Origin: Sediminibacterium ginsengisoli
GTDB lineage: Bacteria; Bacteroidota; Bacteroidia; Chitinophagales; Chitinophagaceae
Direction: 5' to 3'
Length of the DNA: 64,000 nt
Assembly (NCBI GenBank): GCA_945865545.1
Contig: CAMBEQ010000002.1
Location: forward strand, 1 to 64,000
Positions within the stretch are counted from its first letter, which is position 1. Each line of letters begins with the position of its first letter. The notes under the pieces are model-generated. The model saw only the letters and a list, made by a program, of their open reading frames with translations. It did no database searches and was not told where the DNA came from. Both the position numbers and the translations under genes were made by a program. This document shows, piece after piece, positions 34,187 through 41,861 of this stretch.

Positions 34187-35113
34187 ATGGCCAGTCAAAA
34201 AAAAGCATACCTCGCCTTAACCGTTACCAGTGTGGTTTGGGGTACTACCTGGGTGGCAAGTAAAATGGGAGTTGCACATGTTCCTGCTTTTGAACTAGCC
34301 AGCATTCGCCAGTTAATGGGTGGTATTATTTATGTAGTTTTCTTTTTATTCATGGGTCAAAAATTGCCCACTAAAAAGCAATTTGCTTGGTTGATTCCTA
34401 TGGCATTTTTGATGTTTGTTTCTTCCAATGGAATTGCTACTTATGGTTTACAATTTATTACCAGTGGTTTAGCCGCGTTAATTGCTGCACTGTACCCGCT
34501 ATCGGTGGTATTGATAGAAAGATATTATTTTAAAGCCATTAAAATAACACCACAAACCTTACTGGGACTGTTTTTGGGCTTATTAGGCATACTATTTATT
34601 TTTTATAAAGACAGTTTACAAATGCATGGTACTCATTATTTATTTGGAGTAGGATTGTCTTTGTTCGCTATGATTACCTGGAGTGTAGGATCCATTATCA
34701 TGTCTAGAAGTAAAATTGATATTAATCCTTACTATTCTATAGGATGGCAAATGTTAATTAGCTCATTGACCATGGGTTTAATTACACTATGCACAGGGAA
34801 TTATATTCCCCTCCATGAAATCCCTGTTAAAACCTGGGGTATTTTGGCTTATATGGTATTGGGCGGATCGGTGCTATCCTTTGTAGCTTTTGTATATAGC
34901 ATGAAACATTTAAAGCCAGCCATTGCCAGTTTATACGCTTATGTAAATCCCATTGTAGCCATTTGGGTAGGCTCTTTATTACTGAATGAAAAAATGTCTT
35001 TCAATAGTATTATTGGAACCATTTCCACTTTAGTGGGCGTATACTTGGTGAACAATAGTTTGAAAAGTCAGAAAGACCCGGTGGAAGTAATGGCAGATGC
35101 AGATGGTATGTAG
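34187..35113 (+). CDS. EamA/DMT-family transporter
   Basis: The 308-residue protein has ten hydrophobic segments in two EamA repeats (about residues 8-140 and 155-290), including VVWGTTWVASKMGVAH and ITSGLAALIAALYPL in the first and LKPAIASLYAYVNPIVAIWVG in the second. Members export amino acids or metabolites; the substrate cannot be named. It follows purH by 28 bases and is convergent with the LutB-like gene, with two bases between stops. Confidence 0.9.
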   Translation: MASQKKAYLALTVTSVVWGTTWVASKMGVAHVPAFELASIRQLMGGIIYVVFFLFMGQKLPTKKQFAWLIPMAFLMFVSSNGIATYGLQFITSGLAALIAALYPLSVVLIERYYFKAIKITPQTLLGLFLGLLGILFIFYKDSLQMHGTHYLFGVGLSLFAMITWSVGSIIMSRSKIDINPYYSIGWQMLISSLTMGLITLCTGNYIPLHEIPVKTWGILAYMVLGGSVLSFVAFVYSMKHLKPAIASLYAYVNPIVAIWVGSLLLNEKMSFNSIIGTISTLVGVYLVNNSLKSQKDPVEVMADADGM

Positions 35114-35115
35114 AT

Positions 35116-36495
35116 TTAGTTTCTACGCCCTTCTTTGTAAAGTTGATTAAAAGTTTTGTTGGAAAACTCCAAGGGAGCACGTTGGCTGCTCCAGCCTTTA
35201 AACATTTTATTGATGACCCAATTTTTTATAGGTGCAGTTCCTTGATTCATTAACATTCGACTCATGGAAGTTTGCTTCCAAATTTTCCAAGCAAAATTTT
35301 CAGCAAAACCACTTTCCCCACCTTCAACCGATTGCTTTCTGTTATCTAATAACAAATCATGTAAGTTGATGCGCACTGGACAAACTTCGGTACAATTACC
35401 ACATAAACTTGATGCATAACTTAAATGTTTGTAATCGTGCATGCCTCTTAAATGAGGTGTAATCACACTTCCAATAGGTCCACTATAGGTAGTGTCGTAA
35501 GAATGACCTCCAATATTTTTATAAACAGGGCAAGCATTTAGGCAAGCCCCACAACGAATGCAATACAAAGCCTCTCTACTTTTTGCATTGGCTAGTAAAT
35601 CGGTGCGTCCATTGTCTAATAAAATAACGATCATCTCTTCTGGACCATCCGTTTCATCAGCTTGTCTAGGACCAGAAATAATACTATTGTAGACAGTTAC
35701 TTGTTGCCCCGTTCCAAAAGTGGCTAATAGCGGCCAAAATAAGCCCAAGTCTGTAATAGAAGGAATGACTTTTTCAATACCTACAATTACGATATGTGTT
35801 TTAGGCCATGAAGCAGAAAGTCGAGCGTTGCCTTCGTTTTCGGTAAGCGCAATACCACCAATATCTGGAATAATAAAATTGGCACCCGTTACACCAATTT
35901 CAGCTTGCACATATTTATCTCTTAAATTTTTTCTAGCCACCAAGGTTAATTCCTCGGGAGTTAAATTAATATCGGTACCTAATTTTTCATTGAATAATTT
36001 CGCCACATCTTCCTTACTCTTATGCATAGCGGGCGTAACAATGTGGTAAGGGGCTTCTCCATCCATTTGTTGAATGTATTCTCCTAAATCAGTTTCCACA
36101 CTCTCAATACCAATTGATTCTAAATAATTATTTAAATGAATTTCCTCGGTTACCATGCTTTTGCTTTTCACAATAGAACGGCATTTTTTTTCAGCACATA
36201 TTTCACCAATAAAATTCAAAGCTTGTTCGGCATCTTCCGCCCATAAAACCTGGCCACCTCTTTTAGTAAGCTGTTCTTCAAATTGCAATAAGTAAGTATC
36301 TAAATGTTCAACAGCTTCCCATTTTCTATTTTTAGCCATTTCTCTAACTCTTTCCAAATCGGTAAACTGTTCCTTCCCTTTTGGAACAACAGCATTGTAC
36401 TTGCCAATATTAAAATTGATTTTTTTTCTATGCTCTAAGTCGACTGCTTTGGCATTGCTTTTAGTAAGAAAAGATTTGGCGAAGATGTTTTCCAT
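35116..36495 (-). CDS. LutB-like iron-sulfur protein
   Basis: The 459-residue protein resembles LutB, the iron-sulfur subunit of the LutABC L-lactate dehydrogenase. It has the N-terminal LUD domain (KSKSMVTEEIHLNNYLESIG, TGANFIIPDIGGIALTENEG) and two [4Fe-4S] clusters in CIRCGACLNACPVY and CGNCTEVCPVRINLHDLL. Neither LutA nor LutC is next to it in the window, so the partners are elsewhere or it serves another oxidoreductase. A -7 element lies five bases ahead of the start. Confidence 0.88.
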   Translation of the reverse strand: MENIFAKSFLTKSNAKAVDLEHRKKINFNIGKYNAVVPKGKEQFTDLERVREMAKNRKWEAVEHLDTYLLQFEEQLTKRGGQVLWAEDAEQALNFIGEICAEKKCRSIVKSKSMVTEEIHLNNYLESIGIESVETDLGEYIQQMDGEAPYHIVTPAMHKSKEDVAKLFNEKLGTDINLTPEELTLVARKNLRDKYVQAEIGVTGANFIIPDIGGIALTENEGNARLSASWPKTHIVIVGIEKVIPSITDLGLFWPLLATFGTGQQVTVYNSIISGPRQADETDGPEEMIVILLDNGRTDLLANAKSREALYCIRCGACLNACPVYKNIGGHSYDTTYSGPIGSVITPHLRGMHDYKHLSYASSLCGNCTEVCPVRINLHDLLLDNRKQSVEGGESGFAENFAWKIWKQTSMSRMLMNQGTAPIKNWVINKMFKGWSSQRAPLEFSNKTFNQLYKEGRRN

Positions 36496-36500
36496 GAGGA

Positions 36501-36508
36501 CAAAAATA
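36501..36508 (-). promoter_or_regulatory. -7 element directly before the LutB-like gene
   Basis: The minus strand reads TATTTTTG, a full match to TAnnTTTG, ending five bases before the ATG and just after the stop of the DUF3109 gene. This would allow a separate leaderless transcript. No -33 TTG at good spacing. Confidence 0.45.
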
Positions 36509-36509
36509 G

Positions 36510-37094
36510 TTATTTATTCTTAAGATGTTTTGCAGAAGCCTCCAATGCTTCATAAAAAGTTTCCCCATACTTTCTAACAATGGATTCCTTTAAAAATACA
36601 TAAGCAGGCACTTTTAGTTTAACCCCTAAGCTGCAAGCCGCTTTGCAAAGATCTTCCCTAGGTTCATAATTCATGTATTCCATAGTAGGATCGGCCTTGC
36701 TTTTTTGAACTTTAATGGGAAACAAGTGACAACTAATTGGTTTTTTCCATGGAATCTTACCATCATTATAGGCTTGTTCAAAAGCACATTTAATAATTCC
36801 TGCCTTATCCCTAAAACCATAAGCACAAATTTCACCATTTAAGGTAGGCGTTACCCAGCCAAATTCTCGGTCATATAAAAATTGGCCTACTTGTTTTACT
36901 TCTTTGATACCTTCCTTAGTCATATAAGGCTCCACTAGATCATAGTATTCTTTAATAAAATCTTTCTCTTGATTTTCTAAGGGTGCACCTGCATCTCCAT
37001 CCTCACAACAACCTCCTTTGCATTTTGTTAAATCACAAACAAATTGCTCTTCCACTACCATATCACTTACTAAAACGGAATCAATAATAATCAT
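36510..37094 (-). CDS. DUF3109 family cysteine-rich protein
   Basis: The 194-residue protein matches the DUF3109 family, with conserved cysteines grouped as FVCDLTKCKGGCCEDGDAG, GEICAYGFRD, IIKCAFEQAY, ISCHLFPIKV and DLCKAACSLG. The eight or more conserved cysteines suggest a bound metal or iron-sulfur cluster, as in the related YkgJ-type proteins, but the function is unknown. It lies upstream of the LutB-like gene on the same strand. Confidence 0.88.
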   Translation of the reverse strand: MIIIDSVLVSDMVVEEQFVCDLTKCKGGCCEDGDAGAPLENQEKDFIKEYYDLVEPYMTKEGIKEVKQVGQFLYDREFGWVTPTLNGEICAYGFRDKAGIIKCAFEQAYNDGKIPWKKPISCHLFPIKVQKSKADPTMEYMNYEPREDLCKAACSLGVKLKVPAYVFLKESIVRKYGETFYEALEASAKHLKNK

Positions 37095-37110
37095 AGTTAA
37101 ATTTATGGGA

Positions 37111-37118
37111 CAAAGATA
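37111..37118 (-). promoter_or_regulatory. -7 element of the DUF3109 gene
   Basis: The minus strand reads TATCTTTG, an exact TAnnTTTG match 16 bases before the start codon. The -33 is not recognisable at standard spacing. Confidence 0.45.
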
Positions 37119-37121
37119 GTT

Positions 37122-37709
37122 TTATTTCCAACGAAATGTATTTACTAAATGCTTCAAGTCCTGATATAAAAAAGCATTCACTGGTGCTAAAGAATCTTCA
37201 TTAGGTGTGGTATCAATATAAAGTGCTCCTCTAAAAAAATGAGTGGTAGTATCGGTTAAAAAAAACTGATAGCTGGTAGCTACTTCGCCTCCAATATGAA
37301 AAAATACACCTTCCACCCCCTGTTCATTAGAAAATAATGAATCATCTATAAAACTGGCTCTGCTATTATGATTATTGGCAAAAGTATACGCATCTCTAAT
37401 CAATGTATCCAACTGGTTTGTCTTCATTTTAGAATAGCTAATATATAAAGTGGCCCCCATCGTTGGAAAGTGAATATTAATCCAGGAATCTGTTTTTTTA
37501 CTTGTGCCAAAATAATTGACGTTATTGTCAATTTTGCCATAGGTAGGAAATTCAAAAGTATAAGGATAGTTTTCTTGGCTAAAAACCTGATAGGTTTTAT
37601 CAGGAAAAGTAATGGAGGAATAGCCTTTATTTTTATTGGTAAAGGGTGAATTACATGCCGCTAAAAATAAAAGGGAGGAAATAAAAATACTCAATAAAAA
37701 CCTATACAT
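37122..37709 (-). CDS. gldD: Gliding motility lipoprotein GldD
   Basis: GldD is a lipoprotein needed for gliding and linked to type IX secretion in Flavobacterium. The 195-residue protein has a lipobox (SSLLFLAAC) and a mature domain with YSSITFPDKTYQVF, NYPYTFEFPTYGKI and NYFGTSKKTDSWINIHFPTM, typical of the family. It overlaps the end of gldE by eight bases, and the gldE-gldD order is the conserved one. Many non-gliding members of the phylum also have it, so motility is not proven. Confidence 0.92.
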   Translation of the reverse strand: MYRFLLSIFISSLLFLAACNSPFTNKNKGYSSITFPDKTYQVFSQENYPYTFEFPTYGKIDNNVNYFGTSKKTDSWINIHFPTMGATLYISYSKMKTNQLDTLIRDAYTFANNHNSRASFIDDSLFSNEQGVEGVFFHIGGEVATSYQFFLTDTTTHFFRGALYIDTTPNEDSLAPVNAFLYQDLKHLVNTFRWK

Positions 37710-39057
37710 GATCAGAAAATTGTGTGGGTAAAGGAGTGATAATTAATTGAATTTTATGAATTCTATTTTTTTGAATTTCCATTACTGTAAAACTAAATTG
37801 TTTGTATTTAACTACCTGCTGTAGCAATGGAAAGTGGCCCGCCAATTCTAAAAACAAACCTGCCATGGTATCACTTTCACCTTTGACTGCATCGAATGTA
37901 TTAGTGGCGATGTCAATAAAATTACAAAAATCATTAATGGTGGCTTTCCCTTCAATACTATAATGATAGTCGTCAATTTTTTTAATCATGGATTCTTCTT
38001 CGTCAAATTCATCCTTAATATCCCCCACAATTTCTTCCAAAATATCTTCTAAGGTAATAATTCCGCTGGTGCCTCCAAATTCATCTACCACCACAGCAAA
38101 GTGAATGCGTTTTAATTGAAATTCTTTCAATAAATCTTCAATCATTTTTTGTTCATGTACAAAAAAAGCGGGCCGAATCAATGGTCTCCAATTATAATTA
38201 GCACCTTCATTGATATGCGGAATAATATCTTTGGTATGTATCATACCAACAATGGTATCTAAATCTTCTTTATAAATAGGAAACCTACTGTAGTTGTGTT
38301 CTTTAATATGTTCTAATAAACGATTAAATCCAATTTGTTCTTCTACCCCATCTACGTCCAACCTAGTTTTCATAATTTGCTTAACCGAAATATTCCCAAA
38401 TTTTACAATGCCTTTTAAAATACTTGTTTCATGCGTTGGATGCACAGGGGAAGTAGTTAACTCAATGGCATGGTCTAATTCTTCCATGCTATAGGAATTA
38501 TTATTTCGTTTTTGCGCCAATATTTTTTCAATACTATTGGTATACTTCACCATAAATGAACTAGGCTTGGAGAAAATAAAATACACGCCTTGAATAATAA
38601 AGCTAAAGTCTTGTGCAAAACGAATATTGTTTTGCGTAGCCATTACCTTAGGTAAGATTTCTCCAAAAAATAATAAAAGTAAAGTAACCAAAACCACTTT
38701 CACCACAAATTCAAAACCAGGTAAGGCAATTTTGTCAAAACTAAAAAAATGATCAATAATTACATTGGCAATTAAAATAATACAAATATTTATAAAACTA
38801 TTTGCAATTAACATAGAGGTCAATAACTTCTTGGGCTCTTCCAACAAAACAATAATTCTTTGTAGGGGCCTATAAGGTTTATTTTTGATGGATTGAATGT
38901 CTTTGTAAGACAAAGAAAAAAATGCCACTTCTGATCCGGCAATAACAAAAGATAAAAACAATAAAAGAGACATTAAAATAAGTAGCCCACTATCTTGTTG
39001 CAGCTGCAGCAAATAATTAATCGAGGAAATAAAAAGAGGTCCCGAATGAGGTTCCAA
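37702..39057 (-). CDS. gldE: Gliding motility-associated protein GldE (CorC/HlyC type)
   Basis: The 451-residue membrane protein has an N-terminal DUF21 region with three or four spans (residues about 20-160), two CBS domains (MKTRLDVDGVEEQIGF, YSRFPIYKEDLDTIVGMIHT and GIITLEDILEEIVGDI) and a CorC/HlyC C-terminal domain. This is the GldE/transporter-associated architecture. GldE is thought to work with GldD, and the overlap of the two genes supports that. The transported ion is unknown. Confidence 0.92.
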   Translation of the reverse strand: MEPHSGPLFISSINYLLQLQQDSGLLILMSLLLFLSFVIAGSEVAFFSLSYKDIQSIKNKPYRPLQRIIVLLEEPKKLLTSMLIANSFINICIILIANVIIDHFFSFDKIALPGFEFVVKVVLVTLLLLFFGEILPKVMATQNNIRFAQDFSFIIQGVYFIFSKPSSFMVKYTNSIEKILAQKRNNNSYSMEELDHAIELTTSPVHPTHETSILKGIVKFGNISVKQIMKTRLDVDGVEEQIGFNRLLEHIKEHNYSRFPIYKEDLDTIVGMIHTKDIIPHINEGANYNWRPLIRPAFFVHEQKMIEDLLKEFQLKRIHFAVVVDEFGGTSGIITLEDILEEIVGDIKDEFDEEESMIKKIDDYHYSIEGKATINDFCNFIDIATNTFDAVKGESDTMAGLFLELAGHFPLLQQVVKYKQFSFTVMEIQKNRIHKIQLIITPLPTQFSDHV

Positions 39058-39123
39058 AATAAACTTGTTTTACGAGTGGAAAGTTACCGATTTTAAAAAG
39101 ACAAATAGAAAAATTTAAGCGAT

Positions 39124-40182
39124 CTATCTATTTTTTAAAAAATCAACGATCACTTTTGGAAAAGGATAGTTGCGCAATTTAGTTTTAGGCACCCAAATAG
39201 CATTAGAAAATACGGCTGGCTTAGTTTTAAGGACCACCTCAACAAACCTAATGGTCAATTGTTGATGCGTAAGCAGTTGATACACAGGTGCGGAAATGTT
39301 TGAGCTAATTATATCACTACCACTCAAGGCCAATTGATTTTGAAAAACTTGCTTAAAGTAGGCCTTATCCTCCTGAGGTATCCTGTCGTTTTCTACTAAA
39401 TAAAATTGGTACAAGCCTGCCCAAATGTCTTCATTTCCGCGCTTTTGGAGGAGCCAATTATTTTTATAGTTGAAAATGAAAAAGTCAAAATACCTTTTCC
39501 TTTTTTGAATTTGTTTTAATTTAATAGGTAATACATTAATTTGATTGCTATTAAAAGCAACACATTTTTTTTGCATCACGCAGCCATTACATAACGGGGC
39601 CATTGGTTTACATATCGTAGCTCCAAAATCCATCAAGGCCTGATTGTAGCGTCCTGCCTTTTTTTTATCTAAATTTTCAAACGCTATTTTATTAAATAAC
39701 TGAACCCCCTCTTTGGTATCTATGGCGGTGGCTATTCCATAAAATCTAGAAAACACTCTAAATACATTCCCATCCACCACTGCATAAGGTAAATTAAATG
39801 CAAATGAAGCAATAGCAGATGCGGTATAAGGACCTATTCCTTTTAAAGCTAGTAATGCTTCAAAGGTATTGGGGAAAATACCATCCAATTTATCTACTAT
39901 ATAACGAGCGGTATGTAATAAATTTCTGCAGCGATTATAATAGCCTAAACCTTCCCACAATTTAAAAACCTGTTCATCTTTGGCATTGGCTAATTTAAAA
40001 ATTGTAGGGTATTTTTTGACAAATTTTTCATAATAGTCCCAACCCTGTTCCACCCTGGTTTGTTGTAAAATAATCTCACTTAACCAAATTTTGTAGGGAT
40101 CTAGCTCTCCTTTCCAGGGCATGGGGCGATGATTGCTGTCTTTATTCCATTTTAGCAATAAAAGAGTGAAGAAAGTGGACAT
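39124..40182 (-). CDS. mutY: Adenine DNA glycosylase MutY
   Basis: MutY removes adenine mispaired with 8-oxoguanine. The 352-residue protein has the catalytic glutamate in LSEIILQQTRVEQG, the helix-hairpin-helix LKGIGPYTASAIASFAF with the catalytic aspartate in AVVDGNVFRV, the iron-sulfur ligands C-x6-C-x2-C-x5-C (CKPMAPLCNGCVMQKKC) and a C-terminal NUDIX-like domain that reads 8-oxoG. Length is normal. It lies between gldE and, divergently, an HU-like gene. Confidence 0.96.
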   Translation of the reverse strand: MSTFFTLLLLKWNKDSNHRPMPWKGELDPYKIWLSEIILQQTRVEQGWDYYEKFVKKYPTIFKLANAKDEQVFKLWEGLGYYNRCRNLLHTARYIVDKLDGIFPNTFEALLALKGIGPYTASAIASFAFNLPYAVVDGNVFRVFSRFYGIATAIDTKEGVQLFNKIAFENLDKKKAGRYNQALMDFGATICKPMAPLCNGCVMQKKCVAFNSNQINVLPIKLKQIQKRKRYFDFFIFNYKNNWLLQKRGNEDIWAGLYQFYLVENDRIPQEDKAYFKQVFQNQLALSGSDIISSNISAPVYQLLTHQQLTIRFVEVVLKTKPAVFSNAIWVPKTKLRNYPFPKVIVDFLKNR

Positions 40183-40343
40183 AAGAACAAAAATGAGTTA
40201 AAAAGGCCAAAATAAAGCACATTTTAATAAATAGGGCACTAGTATATATAACATAATGATTATATATTATAAATTAATATGTATAGAAGCTTATAATTAT
40301 GGTTCAAAATGGATCAAAAGGAATAAAAAATAATAGAATAAAA

Positions 40344-40373
40344 TTGAAAAAAGGAAAAATTGTTTTATTTTTA
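40344..40373 (+). promoter_or_regulatory. Promoter of the HU-like gene
   Basis: TTG, 19 bases, TATTTTTA, one mismatch to TAnnTTTG, with transcription expected about 18 bases before the ATG at 40399. It lies in a 216-base very AT-rich spacer between divergent mutY and the HU-like gene, in which I see nothing else. Confidence 0.6.
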
Positions 40374-40398
40374 GTATTGAACCACAAAAATAAATTTC

Positions 40399-40683
40399 AT
40401 GAGAAAATCTGATCTCATCAATCAAATATCTGACAAAACTGGAATACCTAAAGTGGACGTATTAGTTACTTTAGAAACTATGTTTAAAGAAGTGAAAGAG
40501 AATTTAGCCAACGGCCAAAACATATACATACGTGGATTTGGCAGCTTTATTACTAAAAAAAGAGCGGCAAAAATTGGACGAAATATTAAAAAGAATATTG
40601 CCGTAGAAATTCCAGAACATTTTATACCTGCTTTTAAGCCAGCAAAAGAATTTGTCAACGAAGTAAAAAGCAAACGTAAGTAA
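40399..40683 (+). CDS. HU/IHF family DNA-binding protein
   Basis: The 94-residue protein is a histone-like bacterial DNA-binding protein that bends and compacts DNA as a dimer. It has the helical dimer core (MRKSDLINQISDKTGIPKVD) and beta arm beginning NIYIRGFGSFITKKRAAKIG, followed by the basic tail KPAKEFVNEVKSKRK. The arm motif GFGSF is conserved. It is closer to the IHF-like proteins that lie upstream of the RNase E/G gene in Bacteroidota than to a generic HU. Confidence 0.92.
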   Translation: MRKSDLINQISDKTGIPKVDVLVTLETMFKEVKENLANGQNIYIRGFGSFITKKRAAKIGRNIKKNIAVEIPEHFIPAFKPAKEFVNEVKSKRK

Positions 40684-40685
40684 CT

Positions 40686-40693
40686 TACCTTTG
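40686..40693 (+). promoter_or_regulatory. -7-like element before the TPR gene
   Basis: TACCTTTG, a full match to TAnnTTTG, lies in the 27-base spacer after the HU-like gene and 17 bases before the TTG start of the TPR gene. It could give a second, internal transcript. Confidence 0.4.
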
Positions 40694-40710
40694 CAACAAA
40701 TTGACCTACT

Positions 40711-41553
40711 TTGAAGAAACCCCAATTCATTGCTATTGTAGTTGGCCTATTATTAATTAGCATATTGTACCTATTTGTTCCTAGATCTAATAAAAAGGAA
40801 ACGGCCACTTCTAATGAAGTAGCTGATAATCAAGAACTTAGCTCTAAGTCCATTATTGATGGCGCTAAAACATCCTTAACAGCGGATCAAAAGATTTCCT
40901 TATTAAGCATTGAAAATCAACTAAATACAAGCAAAAAACAACTGGATAGTATCCTTATCTATCAATCCCTTGCTACTTTTTGGGCAAAGGAGGTTCATAG
41001 AATAGAACCCTATTTATATTATACTTACAGTGCTGCTTTGTTGGAAAATAATGAAAAAAGCCTCACTTTTGCAGCCCAACAGTTGGTAGATAACTTTATC
41101 AACCCGGATGCACCGCCTGCCCTTCAAAATTGGATGGCAAGTAATGCAAAAGTTCTTTTAGAGAAAGCATTGGTTATCAACCCAATAAATGATTCGGCAA
41201 AAATAAATTTAGGCGCCTGCTACTTGTTTGGAAATATTTCAGACAATCCGATGCAAGGTATATTAAAGGTCAAAGAAGTAGTGGATAAAAACCCACATAA
41301 CCTCTATGGTCAACTTATTTTAGCATTGGGTGGAAAGAAGTCAGGCCAATACGAAAAAGCCATAGAACGCTTTTTAATCGTATTAAACGACGAACCTAAT
41401 CATATCGAAGCCATGGTGAACCTAGCCGAGTGTTATGAATTAACCAATCAAAAAGAAATTGCCATTAATTGGTATACCAAAATAAAAACAATGGTAGTCA
41501 ATCCTGAAGCAAAAGAAGCAGTATCTAAGCGAATTCAACAATTAAAGAAATAA
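40711..41553 (+). CDS. Membrane-anchored TPR protein
   Basis: The 280-residue protein has one N-terminal membrane helix (FIAIVVGLLLISILYLFV, residues 6-23) followed by a linker and TPR repeats from about residue 110 to 275 (for example YEKAIERFLIVLNDEPNHIE and AMVNLAECYELTNQKEIAI). It begins with TTG. The place between the HU-like gene and the small ribosomal-type protein and RNase E/G is conserved in the phylum. The partner is unknown. Confidence 0.82.
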   Translation: MKKPQFIAIVVGLLLISILYLFVPRSNKKETATSNEVADNQELSSKSIIDGAKTSLTADQKISLLSIENQLNTSKKQLDSILIYQSLATFWAKEVHRIEPYLYYTYSAALLENNEKSLTFAAQQLVDNFINPDAPPALQNWMASNAKVLLEKALVINPINDSAKINLGACYLFGNISDNPMQGILKVKEVVDKNPHNLYGQLILALGGKKSGQYEKAIERFLIVLNDEPNHIEAMVNLAECYELTNQKEIAINWYTKIKTMVVNPEAKEAVSKRIQQLKK

Positions 41554-41578
41554 CATTTTATAACAAAAATTATTCGAC

Positions 41579-41674
41579 ATGCCTTGTGGTAAAAAAAGAA
41601 AGCGTCATAAAATTGCGACGCACAAAAGAAAAAAACGTTTAAGAAAGAATCGTCATAAGAAAAAGAACAAATAG
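41579..41674 (+). CDS. Very small basic protein, bS22/mS38-like (AURKAIP1/COX24 type)
   Basis: This 31-codon frame reads MPCGKKRKRHKIATHKRKKR and continues with more Lys/Arg/Asn/His. About two thirds of the residues are basic. The K-H-K-x-x-x-H-K-R-K-K-R-L-R-K-N-R pattern is that of the AURKAIP1/COX24 domain shared by mitochondrial mS38 and bacterial bS22, which sit on the small ribosomal subunit. It starts 25 bases after the TPR stop and is followed by a strong terminator. Its position just before the RNase E/G gene supports a real gene; the ribosomal role is inferred. Confidence 0.75.
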   Translation: MPCGKKRKRHKIATHKRKKRLRKNRHKKKNK

Positions 41675-41686
41675 TTCTATATCGAT

Positions 41687-41720
41687 AGACAAGCGTATTT
41701 GAATTCAAATACGCTTGTCT
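41687..41720 (+). terminator. Perfect 34-base palindrome terminator after the bS22-like gene
   Basis: Arms of AGACAAGCGTATTTGAA and its exact complement TTCAAATACGCTTGTCT form a continuous inverted repeat, followed on the plus strand by TCTTTTCC. It begins 13 bases after the bS22-like stop, so it most likely ends the HU-TPR-bS22 transcript before the RNase gene. The T-run is short and broken. Confidence 0.75.
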
Positions 41721-41861
41721 TCTTTTCCAATTGCACACCACTTATCTACTAAGCAACTTTACCTTACCTTTTCCTTCCTTTGTAAAGTGGTCGTGATTCA
41801 AAAAACATAAAGCAGCTGCTCGCTATTTTGCTGGCAAACTGTTTTTAAAAAGTTGCTATAC

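Noticed and set aside
40422-40808. Minus-strand frames over the HU-like gene
   Set aside because: Antisense shadows of a well-conserved DNA-binding protein gene.
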